The notes under the pieces are model-generated. The model saw nothing but the letters and a program-made list of their open reading frames with translations, made no database searches and was not told the origin of the DNA. From Sphagnum magellanicum (lineage: Eukaryota; Streptophyta; Sphagnopsida; Sphagnales; Sphagnaceae), in contig CM038912.1 of the NCBI GenBank assembly GCA_021904315.1, positions 23,286,949-23,350,948 on the forward strand: a stretch of 64,000 nucleotides of DNA, given 5' to 3'. Position numbers and translations under genes: made by a program. Of the stretch, positions 35,701-46,900 are shown piece after piece. The stretch's first letter is position 1; each line of letters opens with the position of its first letter.

Positions 35701-37180
35701 GTTTGTGTTGACAATTGATATAGGGAAGGTGCGGCAGAAAGCACCTCCACGGTACTTCTTCAATGCAGAGCGACCAATAGTTTGTGAGGTGGAGAGCCCA
35801 TTAGAAGGTGTCCAGGTGGTTGGGGCTCATGAGGAACAAGTCAGTGACCTGGCAGTTCCTTCATTTGTTTCCTCTCATGTGGCATCAGCCTCCCAGGATG
35901 GCACGGTGAGTCAAGCTCTCTCCATTTTTTCTTGACCATTTCTTGCCCTTTTTTCTTAATGTTTTCTCCATGAGACAGATTGACGGGCTAGATTGGGTGA
36001 TCAAGGAATCTGGCACTTTTCCTTGTAATTGTCAAGAAGGTATCAACATGTAAGGTATGATCTGAAATTTTGTTCTTGTTTGTGCTCTTGGGTGATTTTT
36101 TTGATCAGATGAGGATCTGGGAGGACAAAGCAAGGAGGCCATTGTCAAAAATTTTAGCACATGATGGAGAGGCTGTGAGTGCAGTTGCCTTTTTGTCTGC
36201 ACCAGATCGCCCTGATGATCACACCATCCTTACTGCGGTACAGATTCTATTTCTGCTGTTGCACTTTTGTTGGCCCTGCATGTGGTTCACAGCAGAAACT
36301 GGCTGAGAATTTGATACAAACAAGCTAGCAGATAAGCAAAGGCCTTTTGGGGAGGTTGTGATGTTTTGCTTGAATAGGCAGACTGAAATTTATATTGCAT
36401 AATTTTCGCAGGGTCCCCTCAATCGGGTGCTAAAGCTGTGGGCGTCAAGTGGTAGCCGAGAAGAATCCCCGTCAAAACTCAATACAGGAATGTGGCATTG
36501 CATTCAGACCCTGGAATTCCAGAGCTCGTCTGCGGAAGGCAAACATGAGAATGCCTTCTTCAACCAACTTGCAGTAGCACCTCAGGCGAGCCTCATTTTG
36601 TTGGCAAATGCAAAGAGGAATGCTATCTATGCAGTGCATGTTGAGTTTGGAGTTGGCGCAGTTCCTGCGAGAATGAACTATTTGGCAGAGTTTTCCGTTA
36701 GAGACCCCATTCTTAGCCTGACAGTTGCAGAAGAGGAAGAGGGTTTTGTGCAAGTGTACTGTGTGCAAACAGAACGCATACAGCAGTACATCCTAGCTGT
36801 GTCACAGTGCCTGCCTCCTCCCAATGAAGAATATAGCTCAGAGCCTCCATCAACGCTGGAGAAAGTCCCAGTGTTGCCCCAGACACATGATACTGCTCAA
36901 ATCTCAGCTAATGAGAAGGGGGAAGGAGATTTCCTGGAGCTGGGGAGTACATCAGCAACTGTCCTGACTGGTCCGAGCGTGAGTGTTCCACCCCGCAGCA
37001 TGACCGCTTTATCAGCGTTTGGGAGCCCGGTTGAGGTTGGCCACCGAGAAGTCTCGTGTGCGGGGACAGAGAGGACCAGAGCATTGGATATAACCAAGCT
37101 GGGTACAGTTCCTGTAAAGGAAATGCTTGACGATTATGGGAAGCCCCCATCTGAAACAACACCAGCAAATCAGTCAAATT
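29769..37180 (+). CDS. VARICOSE/EDC4-like mRNA-decapping scaffold with in-frame duplicated WD40 module
   Basis: Exons: 29769-30377, 31071-31120, 31627-31783, 32110-32340, 32544-32672, 32847-33950, 34643-34692, 35199-35349, 35675-35905, 36109-36237, 36412-37180; all junctions keep phase. Unit 1 reads GARLMALLTTRSGS, LPKGRSLRGEHVVYDVDVR, RVTDMSFFGEDVHLLA, GDWESCDPRVCWHS, VQVYCVQTERIQQYILAVSQ. These are hallmark stretches of VARICOSE, the scaffold that joins DCP1 and DCP2 in cytoplasmic P-bodies. At 33541 the frame passes without an intron into a second copy of the whole module, giving two beta-propellers. The serine-rich linker follows, but the long C-terminal helical region of EDC4 is not found. 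The last exon ends in phase 1 at AATT/GTATGT and fits the exon at 37984. The first coding exon is unknown. It may be a functional fusion or a decaying gene. Confidence 0.85.
29911..33540 (+). repeat. Tandem duplication unit 1 of the VARICOSE-like gene
   Basis: The 3.6-kb unit contains the N-terminal exon, five introns and the WD40 exons. It is nearly identical to 33541-37105, especially from about 31930 onward, except for two exon patches (about 30150-30376 and 31648-31705). Confidence 0.95.
30560..30745 (+). repeat. Dispersed intronic repeat, copy 1 (SINE-like)
   Basis: Shares the text GCTGAGTCTTCCTGTTACTA, then ATGAAGTCAGTGGG and TGATAGCTGGTCACT with the copies at 34136-34322, 37525-37735 and 51455-51605. 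It lies in the first intron of the VARICOSE-like unit 1. No clear polymerase III boxes were seen. Confidence 0.5.
33541..37105 (+). repeat. Tandem duplication unit 2 of the VARICOSE-like gene
   Basis: It starts at GAGGTCCTCCTCAAAG inside an exon and ends where unit 1 and unit 2 text part (GGGTA/GAGG against GGGTA/CAGTT). The last ~1.5 kb differs from unit 1 by only a handful of bases, so duplication or gene conversion was recent. Confidence 0.95.
34136..34322 (+). repeat. Dispersed intronic repeat, copy 2
   Basis: Counterpart of 30560-30745 inside tandem unit 2, so it arose with the unit duplication rather than by separate insertion. Confidence 0.5.
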
Positions 37181-37524
37181 GTATGTTTGGTACTTCTTTC
37201 TGGTCCTTAGAAAACAGAGAACCTTAAGTAGAAAATGTTTTGATTTGCACTGTCATGCAATTTTCTAGCGTGGTTCTGAAGTTGGGAGGTCAGCATGGGT
37301 TCGGTTCTTTGTTTCCTTGGTTGTTAACCAACTCTTCGCTGAACTTGACAATCTGCAGACATTACATGAGTTTATATCCTTAATACACTGTATCTCTGTG
37401 GGAATTCAGGAGTAGTGTTGTGAGTAGTCTTTCATAAGCAAAGCTGTTGTTCTTAGTCTTTCCCTGTTCTTTTCCCTTTCTGTCTTTCTTTGTTTCTTTG
37501 TCTGGTCTTTGTTGCGGGGTCTGT

Positions 37525-37735
37525 TGCTAGCCAGTAGTATGGCTGAGTCCTCCCGTTGCTTCTGGAATTGCAGCAGAAACTCAGTTCGTAGGATGGTGCA
37601 TGTCACCGGCCTTTAGCCACTGTAGGGAGCTGATGAAGTCAGTGGGGATGTTGTGATAGTTGAGTCACTATCATACATACTACTGTTGATGGTCCCTGAA
37701 CAGGTGTGTGACTGGCACTTTTGTTCATACCGGTG
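37525..37735 (+). repeat. Dispersed intronic repeat, copy 3
   Basis: A diverged relative: GCTGAGTCCTCCCGTTGCTT, then GAGCTGATGAAGTCAGTGGG and GTTGAGTCACTATCA. It lies between the last VARICOSE-like exon and the acidic linker exon. Confidence 0.45.
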
Positions 37736-37983
37736 TGTGTTTTTCGCTTTTTCTCTGTTTTTTGTCTTCCCTTGTTTGGTTGTTTCTGTGGCTTCCTGAG
37801 GAAGTGTTAGCCTTGCTGTTTCTTCTTCATCGTGAGAATGGAGATTTCTCTATTCTTATGAAAGATGTGTTCTTAATAGTTCCTTGGTTTGTGCCATCAT
37901 TTGACAATGTTGTCATGTAATCACCTGGTAACATACATGTTTTACAATCCTAACCTTTCTGTCTTGTGCATTAAATGGTGTAG

Positions 37984-38136
37984 GTAACATGGAAGTCATG
38001 AATTACGGTGATAATGACAACGGAGACCACTCCTTGAGTGGCATGGGAGAGGCACAGGTGGAGGACACGGACTCTGAGCCAGAGAATGCTTCGGAAGGAT
38101 ATCAGTCTGAGCCAAACACAATATTGCAGCTAGACG
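37984..38136 (+). CDS. Acidic linker exon joining VARICOSE-like exons to the kinase
   Basis: It follows an AG acceptor at 37983 and ends at a GT donor (GACG/GTATTC). Phase 1 on both sides: it completes the codon left by the exon ending at 37180 and leaves one base that completes the kinase exon starting at 38443. It encodes MEVMNYGDNDNGDHSLSG then EDTDSEPENASEGYQSE, acidic and serine-rich. It is about nine-tenths identical to the block A copy. It may be a disordered linker or the native N-terminus of the kinase gene, with the ATG inside it used as the start. Confidence 0.6.
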
Positions 38137-38396
38137 GTATTCCATCTACATGCTTCATGCTAGTTTCATCCTCTTGGCTTAGGCATGAAGTAGTGAAAAT
38201 GGTGGTGATTCAAGTGGAGTAATGAAAATCATTGTTGTGGATCACAGTTACAAGACCCCTTTTTTGCAAGAACTTTGCTAAGGATGTTGCACTTTGTTCC
38301 AGGATGAGCTGAAGTTCTTTCTGCACACATGCAGAAGTTTGTTAGATCATGTTGCAGAACTGAGCATGGTGTGTTTGTGATGAGTCTTTCCCATAG

Positions 38397-39956
38397 ATGG
38401 GACATTACATCTTCAAACATACTTTGAATTGTGCTTGTGTAGGTGCCGATGATACTTTCATATTCCAAGCAACTTCATGGAACTCTGTCAACACACAAGT
38501 CTTGAAGGAAAGGATTTTAAAAGCAATATGTGACCTGGATGATAGAACATTTGGTCAAAATTCAAAACTGCAGGTGAATGTGTGGCAGTGCAAGGAGATG
38601 GTCAACACTATAGTGAACAGCAAATGTTATCTCATGGGGGAGACTTGTGCAACTTTGGCTGATCCGATCTACAAAGAGTTGTTCCGCATTGCAAAGAAAG
38701 CAGACTTGATTGTGCAAGAGTGCAGTGATGAGCCATTGAATCTCAAATCAATACTTGCGGAAATGGATAACATATGTGCATTTCTTGCTGTCATTATGGA
38801 TTGGCAATCATGCACAAGGTTGTTCACAAAAGACATTGATAATTGGACATGGGCATCTGTTCGTTCAAGATTGGAGCAACTCAAAGCACGAGATATTCAG
38901 AAGAATAAAGAGTTATGGGATCCACACATTGCAGAGCTTCGGCAGTCCATCAGTAATGCTGGCGGTTCTAGAACAGGAGAAAGGATCAACCTTGCAGATT
39001 ATCTCCAATGGAAGGTGCAGAACGTCATGAATGCCTATGACTTACCACAGGGACTCCTTCCATGGTGCGATTTGGCCTCTGATCCTGAAGCGAAGCGAGG
39101 AGAATTTCTGGGGCTTGGCTCATTCGGGTCAGTTTCTCAGTACACATTATTTGGGATGGCATGTGCTGAGAAATCCTTGAATCCTTTTCCTTCTGAGAAA
39201 CAGCAGCGGGATTTTGAGAATGAGGTTGGAGTCATGGTTCGCTTGAACCATCCCAATGTTGTACGATTGATATGTTGCCATCAAGATTCTACCAAGTGTT
39301 CAATTGTGATGGAACTCATGCCCACAAATCTTGAAACGCACATTAAAGAACGAAAGGCTGCACACAAGCCATTCACACCTCAAGCAGCCGTTGATGTCAT
39401 GTCACAGATTGCTTCAGGCATGGAGTACTTGCATGGACAAGGGGTTGTGCACCGTGACCTTAAACCTAATAACATCTTGGTGAGTCCAAACACAAACCCT
39501 GAACTCTCTGCGGATGGGTATGTGGAGGTGAAGTTGGCCGATTTTGGTTTGGCAAAGACAAAGGTCAACACCTCTTCATCTATGTTGCACTCTCAGATTT
39601 GTGGAGCAGCACAATGGAGGGCACCAGAGGCCTTTCAGGACCATGAAGGGCACCTAAGGCGTTTTTCTGCCAAAAAAGCTGATGTTTATAGCTTTGGCAT
39701 CTTGTGCTCCCAAATTCTCTCTGGTAAATTGTATCCTTTTGGTAACAGCTCAGTGGGATTGCGTGAAAGAATTAGTTCCCCAAAAAATGAAAGGCCATTT
39801 TTGCCTTTGAACAGCGATTACCCTGCACAATTACTTTCCCTGATCGAGGAGTGTTGGGCTCCTGTTCCACGTGTGCGTCCAGACTTCTCAACCATTTGCA
39901 GTAGTCTTCAAGAAATCAGATTTAGTCTTTTAGGGTGCAAATCGGATGTGAACTAG
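38397..39956 (+). CDS. MLKL-like (DUF1221-type) TKL protein kinase, block B copy
   Basis: Open frame of 519 codons. The spliced exon most likely starts at 38443 (acceptor TTGTGTAG), and the ATG at 38397 lies in the intron. N-terminal helical region: LQVNVWQCKEMV, CYLMGETCATLADP, ADLIVQECSDEP, resembling the DUF1221/HeLo-like region of plant MLKLs. Kinase domain: GLGSFGSV loop, CAEKSL lysine, HRDLKPNN, LADFGLAK and WRAPEAF, all catalytic residues kept. Compared with the block A copy, substitutions are scattered and the frame is intact in both, so both seem to have been under constraint. With the acidic exon this is the better candidate for a working gene. Alternatives are a stand-alone kinase gene or the 3' end of a VARICOSE-kinase fusion. 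Confidence 0.82.
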   Translation: MGHYIFKHTLNCACVGADDTFIFQATSWNSVNTQVLKERILKAICDLDDRTFGQNSKLQVNVWQCKEMVNTIVNSKCYLMGETCATLADPIYKELFRIAKKADLIVQECSDEPLNLKSILAEMDNICAFLAVIMDWQSCTRLFTKDIDNWTWASVRSRLEQLKARDIQKNKELWDPHIAELRQSISNAGGSRTGERINLADYLQWKVQNVMNAYDLPQGLLPWCDLASDPEAKRGEFLGLGSFGSVSQYTLFGMACAEKSLNPFPSEKQQRDFENEVGVMVRLNHPNVVRLICCHQDSTKCSIVMELMPTNLETHIKERKAAHKPFTPQAAVDVMSQIASGMEYLHGQGVVHRDLKPNNILVSPNTNPELSADGYVEVKLADFGLAKTKVNTSSSMLHSQICGAAQWRAPEAFQDHEGHLRRFSAKKADVYSFGILCSQILSGKLYPFGNSSVGLRERISSPKNERPFLPLNSDYPAQLLSLIEECWAPVPRVRPDFSTICSSLQEIRFSLLGCKSDVN

Positions 39957-41212
39957 AACTGAGCTATTGCATGAGCAGTTCTTGATTATGAACCATTCTA
40001 GATCAAGTGAACAATAGGCATGCAAGCTATCTGGCATGCTGTTTTGACATGCAGGAGTATCTTAAACTTGGAGGTTTCATTGCATGTCCTTCATGTTAAA
40101 ATTCCTCCCAAGGTGTTGATATGCATGATATTAGAACTGTACTTTTAACACCCTGTTTGAAGAGTTATTTATGAAATTCATGGAAGAGATCATGCAAATA
40201 GGGCTGATTTCTAAGAGGAAGCATCATTTTGTTCTCATAGATGTCAGCGCGTCCTTGCAGTTGACTTCGTATCAAGATTGCACGAGTTTGAGAAATATGG
40301 TCATCAAATGTGCATAATAGAGTCCATAATTTGACTTTCAAGTTCGTGCCTAATTGATGAGTGGAGCACACAAAGTCAGGTATCATTGCAATATGATTAG
40401 GCAAGAGCTTTCTTCCCCTTTTAAGATATTTACAAGTTGCATTCTCTGTCTAGAGCTTCTTCTCTAGGGAAGAGATCCGCAATACAAGGTAATGGTGTGT
40501 CAAACTTGCACTCTAACAAAGTATTCGAATCTTTTTCCTTTTTGAACGTGTTCAAGTTAATGGTGTTAATTACTGGTAGGAATCAAGACAGTGTTTGAGT
40601 AGAAGATGCATCATCTGCAACACAGAAATGCATGGTTGCAGAAGTGAATTCACACAATCTTAGCATTAATGTGATAAGCATGATCAAGTGACTTTGTCCA
40701 AGCATGCTATGCTTGTTTCTATGCATCAAGCCTTCTCTGCAATTGTTCCCTTTGTCTATGGACTATGGTAAGATCCTGTAGACTGAGGGGCAACAAGATT
40801 GCACCTATATGTGGGGTCTCACATTTTCTTAGTATGCTGTAAGCCATCAAATACTTTCAAGGAACAATTTTTCTGCACTATTTAAGGCGGATGCATAAAG
40901 GTTCACAAGCTCATGAATTCTCTCTGCTAAACTTGTATCATTTTGGTGAAGCCTTTATTAGGATGTGTGAAAGGGCAAGTTCCCAGAAACCCAAAAGTGA
41001 AACTTTGTCCGTTTGACATGTAGCTGCAATTGTTCTTATCAAGAAATCTTAGATTGAGACACTCTTAGGTCGATAACAAGTTAATCCAGAAGAGGACCAT
41101 AGGTTATAGAAAGTATGATGAGAGAGGGTTCTTGAATGAGTCTTGAATGGGTTTCTGGAAAGGATGCTTTCCCAGAAACATGAAAAGATTCGGTGCTCCT
41201 GATCCATACATG

Positions 41213-42408
41213 GAACATACCATTGATCTCTTTTTCTAACCATTTGAATGTGAAGACAACCTCTAGAAGGTTACACCAGCATGTGTGCAAATAAATTAGG
41301 AGGATGCAACAATAGTTGCATGGACCTTAGGTATGCAAGAACATGGTTTGTCAATAACCCTGCAACAGCTCAAGATGAACGTTAAGACCTCACATGAACA
41401 AGTACATGTGATAAAACTATTCACATTTAGCCCAAAAACATAGGAAGATTGTTTGGGGGTGAGGTCCAACTTTTTGAAAAGCTTTCTCACACATGCAAAT
41501 TGCATCAATGGCTCATTTTTCTTCATGGATAAACTACCCATGAAAAAAAACTCAAACCAAAATGCGATGTTTCAAGTAAGACCCAAGCTTTACAAGTTTT
41601 CACACATTAATTTTGCTACTGGCTCTATTTTTTGGACAAACATCCCCCACTCCATCTGCTTCTTTAGCTGCACAGAATATCAACAACCAGGGCCACCTTT
41701 CATTAGATTCAAATCCTTGCAAATGCCCCACCAACTTGGTGCTTCTACAATGCCTAAAACATCTCATTTATGTATCTAAATGCAAGCACCAAATTAGGGC
41801 AGAAGACATAGTAATATACGGGTGAGCTTCCCACAGCTCAGAGAAACAACTAGCAAAGTGGCTCTTCTGTTCTGACTTGTGACTGTGTCCAAGGCATGGA
41901 TTGGAGATCTGCAAATATAAAGAAGGTTCTGCAACTTGATGCTTCTGCAAAGCTAAAACTTCCTGTTTGTGCATTTGAATGCAAGGACAAAATGTGATTT
42001 TTGTTCCTTTGTGGTGAACTGGAGAGTGGTTAGAGAGACAGCTACCAAGTTGGCTGTTGTAAGTTTCGGTAGATTTGGGGATGAATTTTGTTTTGCCTTG
42101 AGCACCTGAGGTGAGAGTTAGAGATCGGGAGAGATTGATCCCTGCTGTTGGAACCAAAATCTGCTGTTGATCTCAGTGGCCAGGGTAAGCATAGTATCAC
42201 CCGATCGATGTTGGGGTAGGCATTGTTGCTGCAGATCAACCCGGTATGGTTGGAGTCATCCTCTTCATCAGACAATTGCCTAAACATTATGATGACAAAG
42301 AAGACACCAGCACAATTTTTCATCTGTAGTTCACTACAGAGAAAATCAGGATTGCTTGGCTCTAGTTCACCAGTTTGTGTAGATTCATAGTCAGAATGAG
42401 AAGCTACT
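41213..42408 (-). repeat. Inverted sub-segment of block B (matches 15213-16410 reversed)
   Basis: Sequence from the CATACCATTGATCTC junction near 41217 to GAGAAGCTAC at about 42408 is the reverse complement of block A 16410-15213. Flanking homology resumes in direct orientation at 42418 (CTTCAATGAACATGTCC). 14574-15212 of A has no counterpart at the left junction. Confidence 0.9.
42042..42407 (-). CDS. Conserved frame of unknown identity, inverted copy
   Basis: Minus-strand counterpart of 15213-15578. The frame is open across the same span with substitutions such as NPDI to NPDF, and keeps YESTQTGELEPSNPD and LSDEEDDSNHTGLICS. No family recognised. Confidence 0.35.
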   Translation of the reverse strand, partial: VASHSDYESTQTGELEPSNPDFLCSELQMKNCAGVFFVIIMFRQLSDEEDDSNHTGLICSNNAYPNIDRVILCLPWPLRSTADFGSNSRDQSLPISNSHLRCSRQNKIHPQIYRNLQQPTW

Positions 42409-43989
42409 ACTTTAATTTGCCCTCTTCAATGAACATGTCCTTGTTTGAAACAAGATCTATAGCTTTTACCAAGGCTTTAATTATCCATTGTCCTCTTCTA
42501 GTTGTTGCAAGGACCCTACTAGTCCATGGAGATTTGTTTCTTGTATCTACTTGAAGCTTGGGGGAACATTTTCTTTGTCAAATGCTAGCTAGTCCAACAT
42601 GTTGTTTCATTGTTTGCAAGGCACATTTAGATTGATGACAGCCCCATTTTTCCTAGCCCAACAAGTGGGGGGCATGCGCTTTGGCACCATTGAAGATATG
42701 GCCTTCTCTTTTCCAAACACAACCCAAGAGTAAAGACTGTTGGTTATGTTAGGATATAGTAGGAATACATATGTTTCTAGTGGTTCAATAAAAGAAATTA
42801 GAATATAAAAGTCCTCTCACATAAAATTGATGTCTTTTGTTGATGTGTAGTTTGTGGTGTGAATCTCAATGTGCGGTTGATATGAGACATTTGAGAATCT
42901 GCCTTTCTTTGGACAAGGTGCATACAAATGTGGGACTAGAACTTGTTGGACCCATTGATAAAATAGGAATTTTTTGAACCTTTCAGTCTAAAAATTGTCT
43001 ATGATTTCAATCCCTACCTCATCAGTCACACTTAGCACTCTCAAATTTGGATTTTGTAATTCTATTTCAGCTTTTTGATATGAGCATATAATAATCTTCC
43101 CAAAAACTTGGACAAACAATTATACACAATCTGCATCCTGTGTCTCTGTTGCCTGCGCAGAAGCAATGGGAAGACTCAAGATGTGATGTTGGCTAGCAGT
43201 GAAGAGACATTGCTAGTCAGTGACTCAATAATAGGTAATTTTTTCAATCATCAAAAGGATTCGTGCATCCATTGACCAGCTATGCTGTGGACCGTAGAGG
43301 CAATTGGTTACAAGCTAGTGTTCACTGATATATCAGTATGGTTATACAATTTCCTTCACATTCCCAAACTACTTGCCATATCTCATTTTATTACAAGGGT
43401 TTTAAATTACAGAATTGGATTGCTCCTAAGCACCAGACACAATATCCATCATCAAGTCAAATGACACTGTTTGAAAAGCATTGGTGAAGAAATGTGGATG
43501 ATGTGACCCGGCACCCACCAGTGCACTGACTATCAATTGGGAATCTGTCCCGACTCAATAGTAGATGAAAGCACAACTGACTTACTAAGATTGAACTCAG
43601 TAACCTATCCTGTAAAACCTCTGTCTTCTCCTCACACTGCCTAGGCAATACCATGAAGGACTCAGCATGATGAAGAAAAGCACTACCTAGTGCCAACTCC
43701 TCCACTTACCGTAATTTTGATTCTCTTAACCCTCAGGGCTACTGCATAACTGTCAGCGATGGACACTTTCAAACAGCTGCAAAAGATGGGCATTCTGGCT
43801 GTCCCAGTAGTTCCCTGAAGACTTTGAAAGCTACCAGGTTCACCAAGTCTCATTGACAGTGAACTCCAGTAGAACTGGGTGTTGAATAGTCTGGGTAGCA
43901 TCTACCATAAACTAGTAGGAGTTGAACCAACAAGTAAAGTGAGCTCCCAACAGCTTGTTATTAGCTTGAAGCTCCTGTAGGAGATGCAA

Positions 43990-46900
43990 TTAACCACAGC
44001 AGAAGGTGCAGAGATGGCTCCCAAACTCCGAAATTATGTCCACCAACCCTCCATAGCCAGCTACTGCTGTTAACTGTACATAAAGACCCCCCAACTGTTT
44101 AAGAACAAAAAATGGATGATGCTCATGACAATTTATCATGTCTCAACAAGTGCATGCATTTCTCATACTGCTCTTAATGGATTACTAAAGAGTAACACAG
44201 AAAAATTACAAGCCCAAACAATCGTACATGAATGTCTAAGGCACAGATCATCAAAGGCAAAACAAATGTGTTACCCCAGATGGATGCACAGAGACAGAGA
44301 AGGCAGACAGTGGGGCACACACAGCCTGGGATAGTAAGGTGCCCCCAAAACTCCATCTTGACAAGATGGGTTGTGTTCCCACTGTCAAAATCTGCACACA
44401 TACAATGAAACATGTCAATTACAAACAGCCACAAGGAAGACAATTTCAAGCTGCAATAGGTTGAGTAGCAACCATGGTCTGCATCCAACACTCCCAGATC
44501 TTATGCCACTAACCATAGAAAGTAAAATAACAAAGTGATAGTTACTGTCATCAATGGCCACTGGATGACAAAAGGATCGTCAACAAAATTGCAAACAAAC
44601 CAGGCCACAGTTGGCTGGTGTGCAAAGAGCACCTGGTCATTTGCAATAGTGACAGCTTGAGGGGTTGCACACATGCAGATACGTGTCACACAATCCAGGC
44701 CTGGCAGGCTCCAAAGAGTCACACAGTGCCCACCATTCCCACAAACCTGCACCCAAACCTTTTCTAATCATTCATATTTGGGAGACAACCATATTGACTG
44801 TAAATAATCAGTCAAGTCCCTGACATTCAAAACCAGATTCTCAGTATTGGCAAGCTAATGGTTTCTTTCAACTCAATAGTAAACAGTTTACAGGTGCTCA
44901 AAAACTAACATCTAGACCCTATAAGTCAAGAGTATTTAGGACCCAAAGCTAGCCCTTAGATGACAAGCTGATACCAGTTTGGTTAGGGAATACAAACGTT
45001 GATCCTATATTACCCTTAACACTTGCTAATGGGCCCTTGAATCAACAAAAGCATCAGATAACCAGAGTCAGACCCAGACTTTTTATACTGGCCACCTGTA
45101 TGTGTGAACCTACCAGCCAATTCTCACTTGCATCAAGGCACAAACAACTAATCCATGGCAACTTCACCATAGGCTTTTTGCTGATCTTCACTGCATTCCA
45201 TGGGTCCAATGCTGCTACACATTCACCACTCCGACAATCTGTGTCCACCACACAAGGGAATGTGAACATCCCTTGTTGATAATTTTGTGGGAGCAAGATT
45301 TCAAAGAGAAGAAATTTACACCTACAAAAGAAACACCTAATTAAAATGCTACCACTAACATTTGCCACCTATGGCTTCCTCCTGCATGCTCTTTCCTTTT
45401 TCTTGGCCCATTCATAAAGCTAGAAAGAGACAAGAAGGAGCTCAACAAAACTTGCCCCAAATTCTGGCAGTCCCATCCTCAGATCCAGTGATTATCTGCA
45501 AAGCCAGAAGGTCGGTTAGTAGATGACTCCATCCCGAGCATTATGATCAAAGCATAAGGCTGTCTGGCTTCATTACACAGAAGAAACACCCCCCACCCAC
45601 CCCCCAATCAATGGAGTGATGGGATGATGCACCTGATTGTGGGATGGCCGAGAAGCAATACAGTGCAAATAATCAGAGTGGCCCTGAAACACCATTGTAT
45701 TCTTGCCTGTTTCCTGTGCAACCATGCAACTTTCTTCATCATAAACTGCAGAGCCACAATAATGGAAAACATAATCTAAGCAATTTTTTCAAAAAACAGT
45801 CACTGAAGATGCTTGCTGGTGAAGAGCTGCAGCGCATCCAAAGTTTCAACCTGGGGATGAAAATCTTGAAGGCAACCAGTTATACCATGGGTGTGCCACT
45901 CTCAATTAGTACATATTTGGGACCTCAATCGGTTCAACACATCAGACTATCACTAATCATAGAGTCCAAATCAAAGCAATTTCAGAGCAGATACTTACGA
46001 ATCATCACAAGCTTACCATATCCCATGCATATGCACACCCATCACCAGCTGCAGCAAAGAGGCAACCTGTCTGCTCCCAATCAAACAAGACCACCCTATC
46101 AATCATTTCTTCGCAAGTACTGAGAGATGCTCCATACTTACGATTTAAGATGACCTGAAACAAACTGAGAGATGACCCAGTAATAAGGTCATGGATATTT
46201 CAGATCTGATAACATCACATCAACCAGTTAGTAATCATGAGAAAGAGGAAACCCAACCAAAGAAAAGAGAAAATCCAGATCAAGAAAAAAACTGAGGCAC
46301 AAGATACACCCTGTTGTTTGAACAACAGCAATGGATACACAAGATGCACCCTATAAAAGGCACTGCAGATAGAACTCTAGTAGGGGTCTCAAAAGTCTGT
46401 AACTCTCAGAATACACCAACCTTTGAGTCTGTTCCAGAATGAACAAACTCATTAGTATCATACTGAGGTCTGCAGCAGAATGGTAAAGAGTATGGTACCC
46501 TAGAATTAGCAGCAAGAGCATTCGTCTCTGGAATTGGACAAAGTGCACTAAATGGGCCCCTGCATTCCATAGATGACAAACAGAGCTAATCAGTGAAGAT
46601 AAATTTTCTTCAATCATCAACCTGCTGCAATATCCTGATTTCCACTCAATTCCTTGAGAGTCAGTGCTCAATAATTAGTAACTTAAGACCAAACACAAGC
46701 CAAATGTACATTCATGAATTCTGAAGTATCAAACAATTGCATTGAGTACCTACTGCATAGTCATAGAGATGGAGAAATTACACATTCACAGGAAAACCCA
46801 CAACACAAACAGGACATGAATAATTGGAATTGAGGTGCAATCAAGTCATGATACCTTTGTTGGGGGTTCCGAAAGTCTAAGGTTGGTTGCAGCTTCCTTC

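Larger units (their letters stand above)
39957..43989. other. Noncoding DNA of block B between kinase and THO6
   Basis: Colinear with block A to 41212, then the inverted piece 41213-42408, then shortened homology. About 42950-43040 is found only in B. No gene except the conserved minus-strand frame at 42042-42407. Confidence 0.55.
37869..46420 (+). repeat. Segmental duplication, block B (partner 11236-22698)
   Basis: It contains the second kinase and most of a complete THO6 gene whose 5' exons continue beyond the block to 48363. Because the genes are complete here and cut in block A, B is likely the source locus. 41213-42408 is inverted relative to A. Confidence 0.93.
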
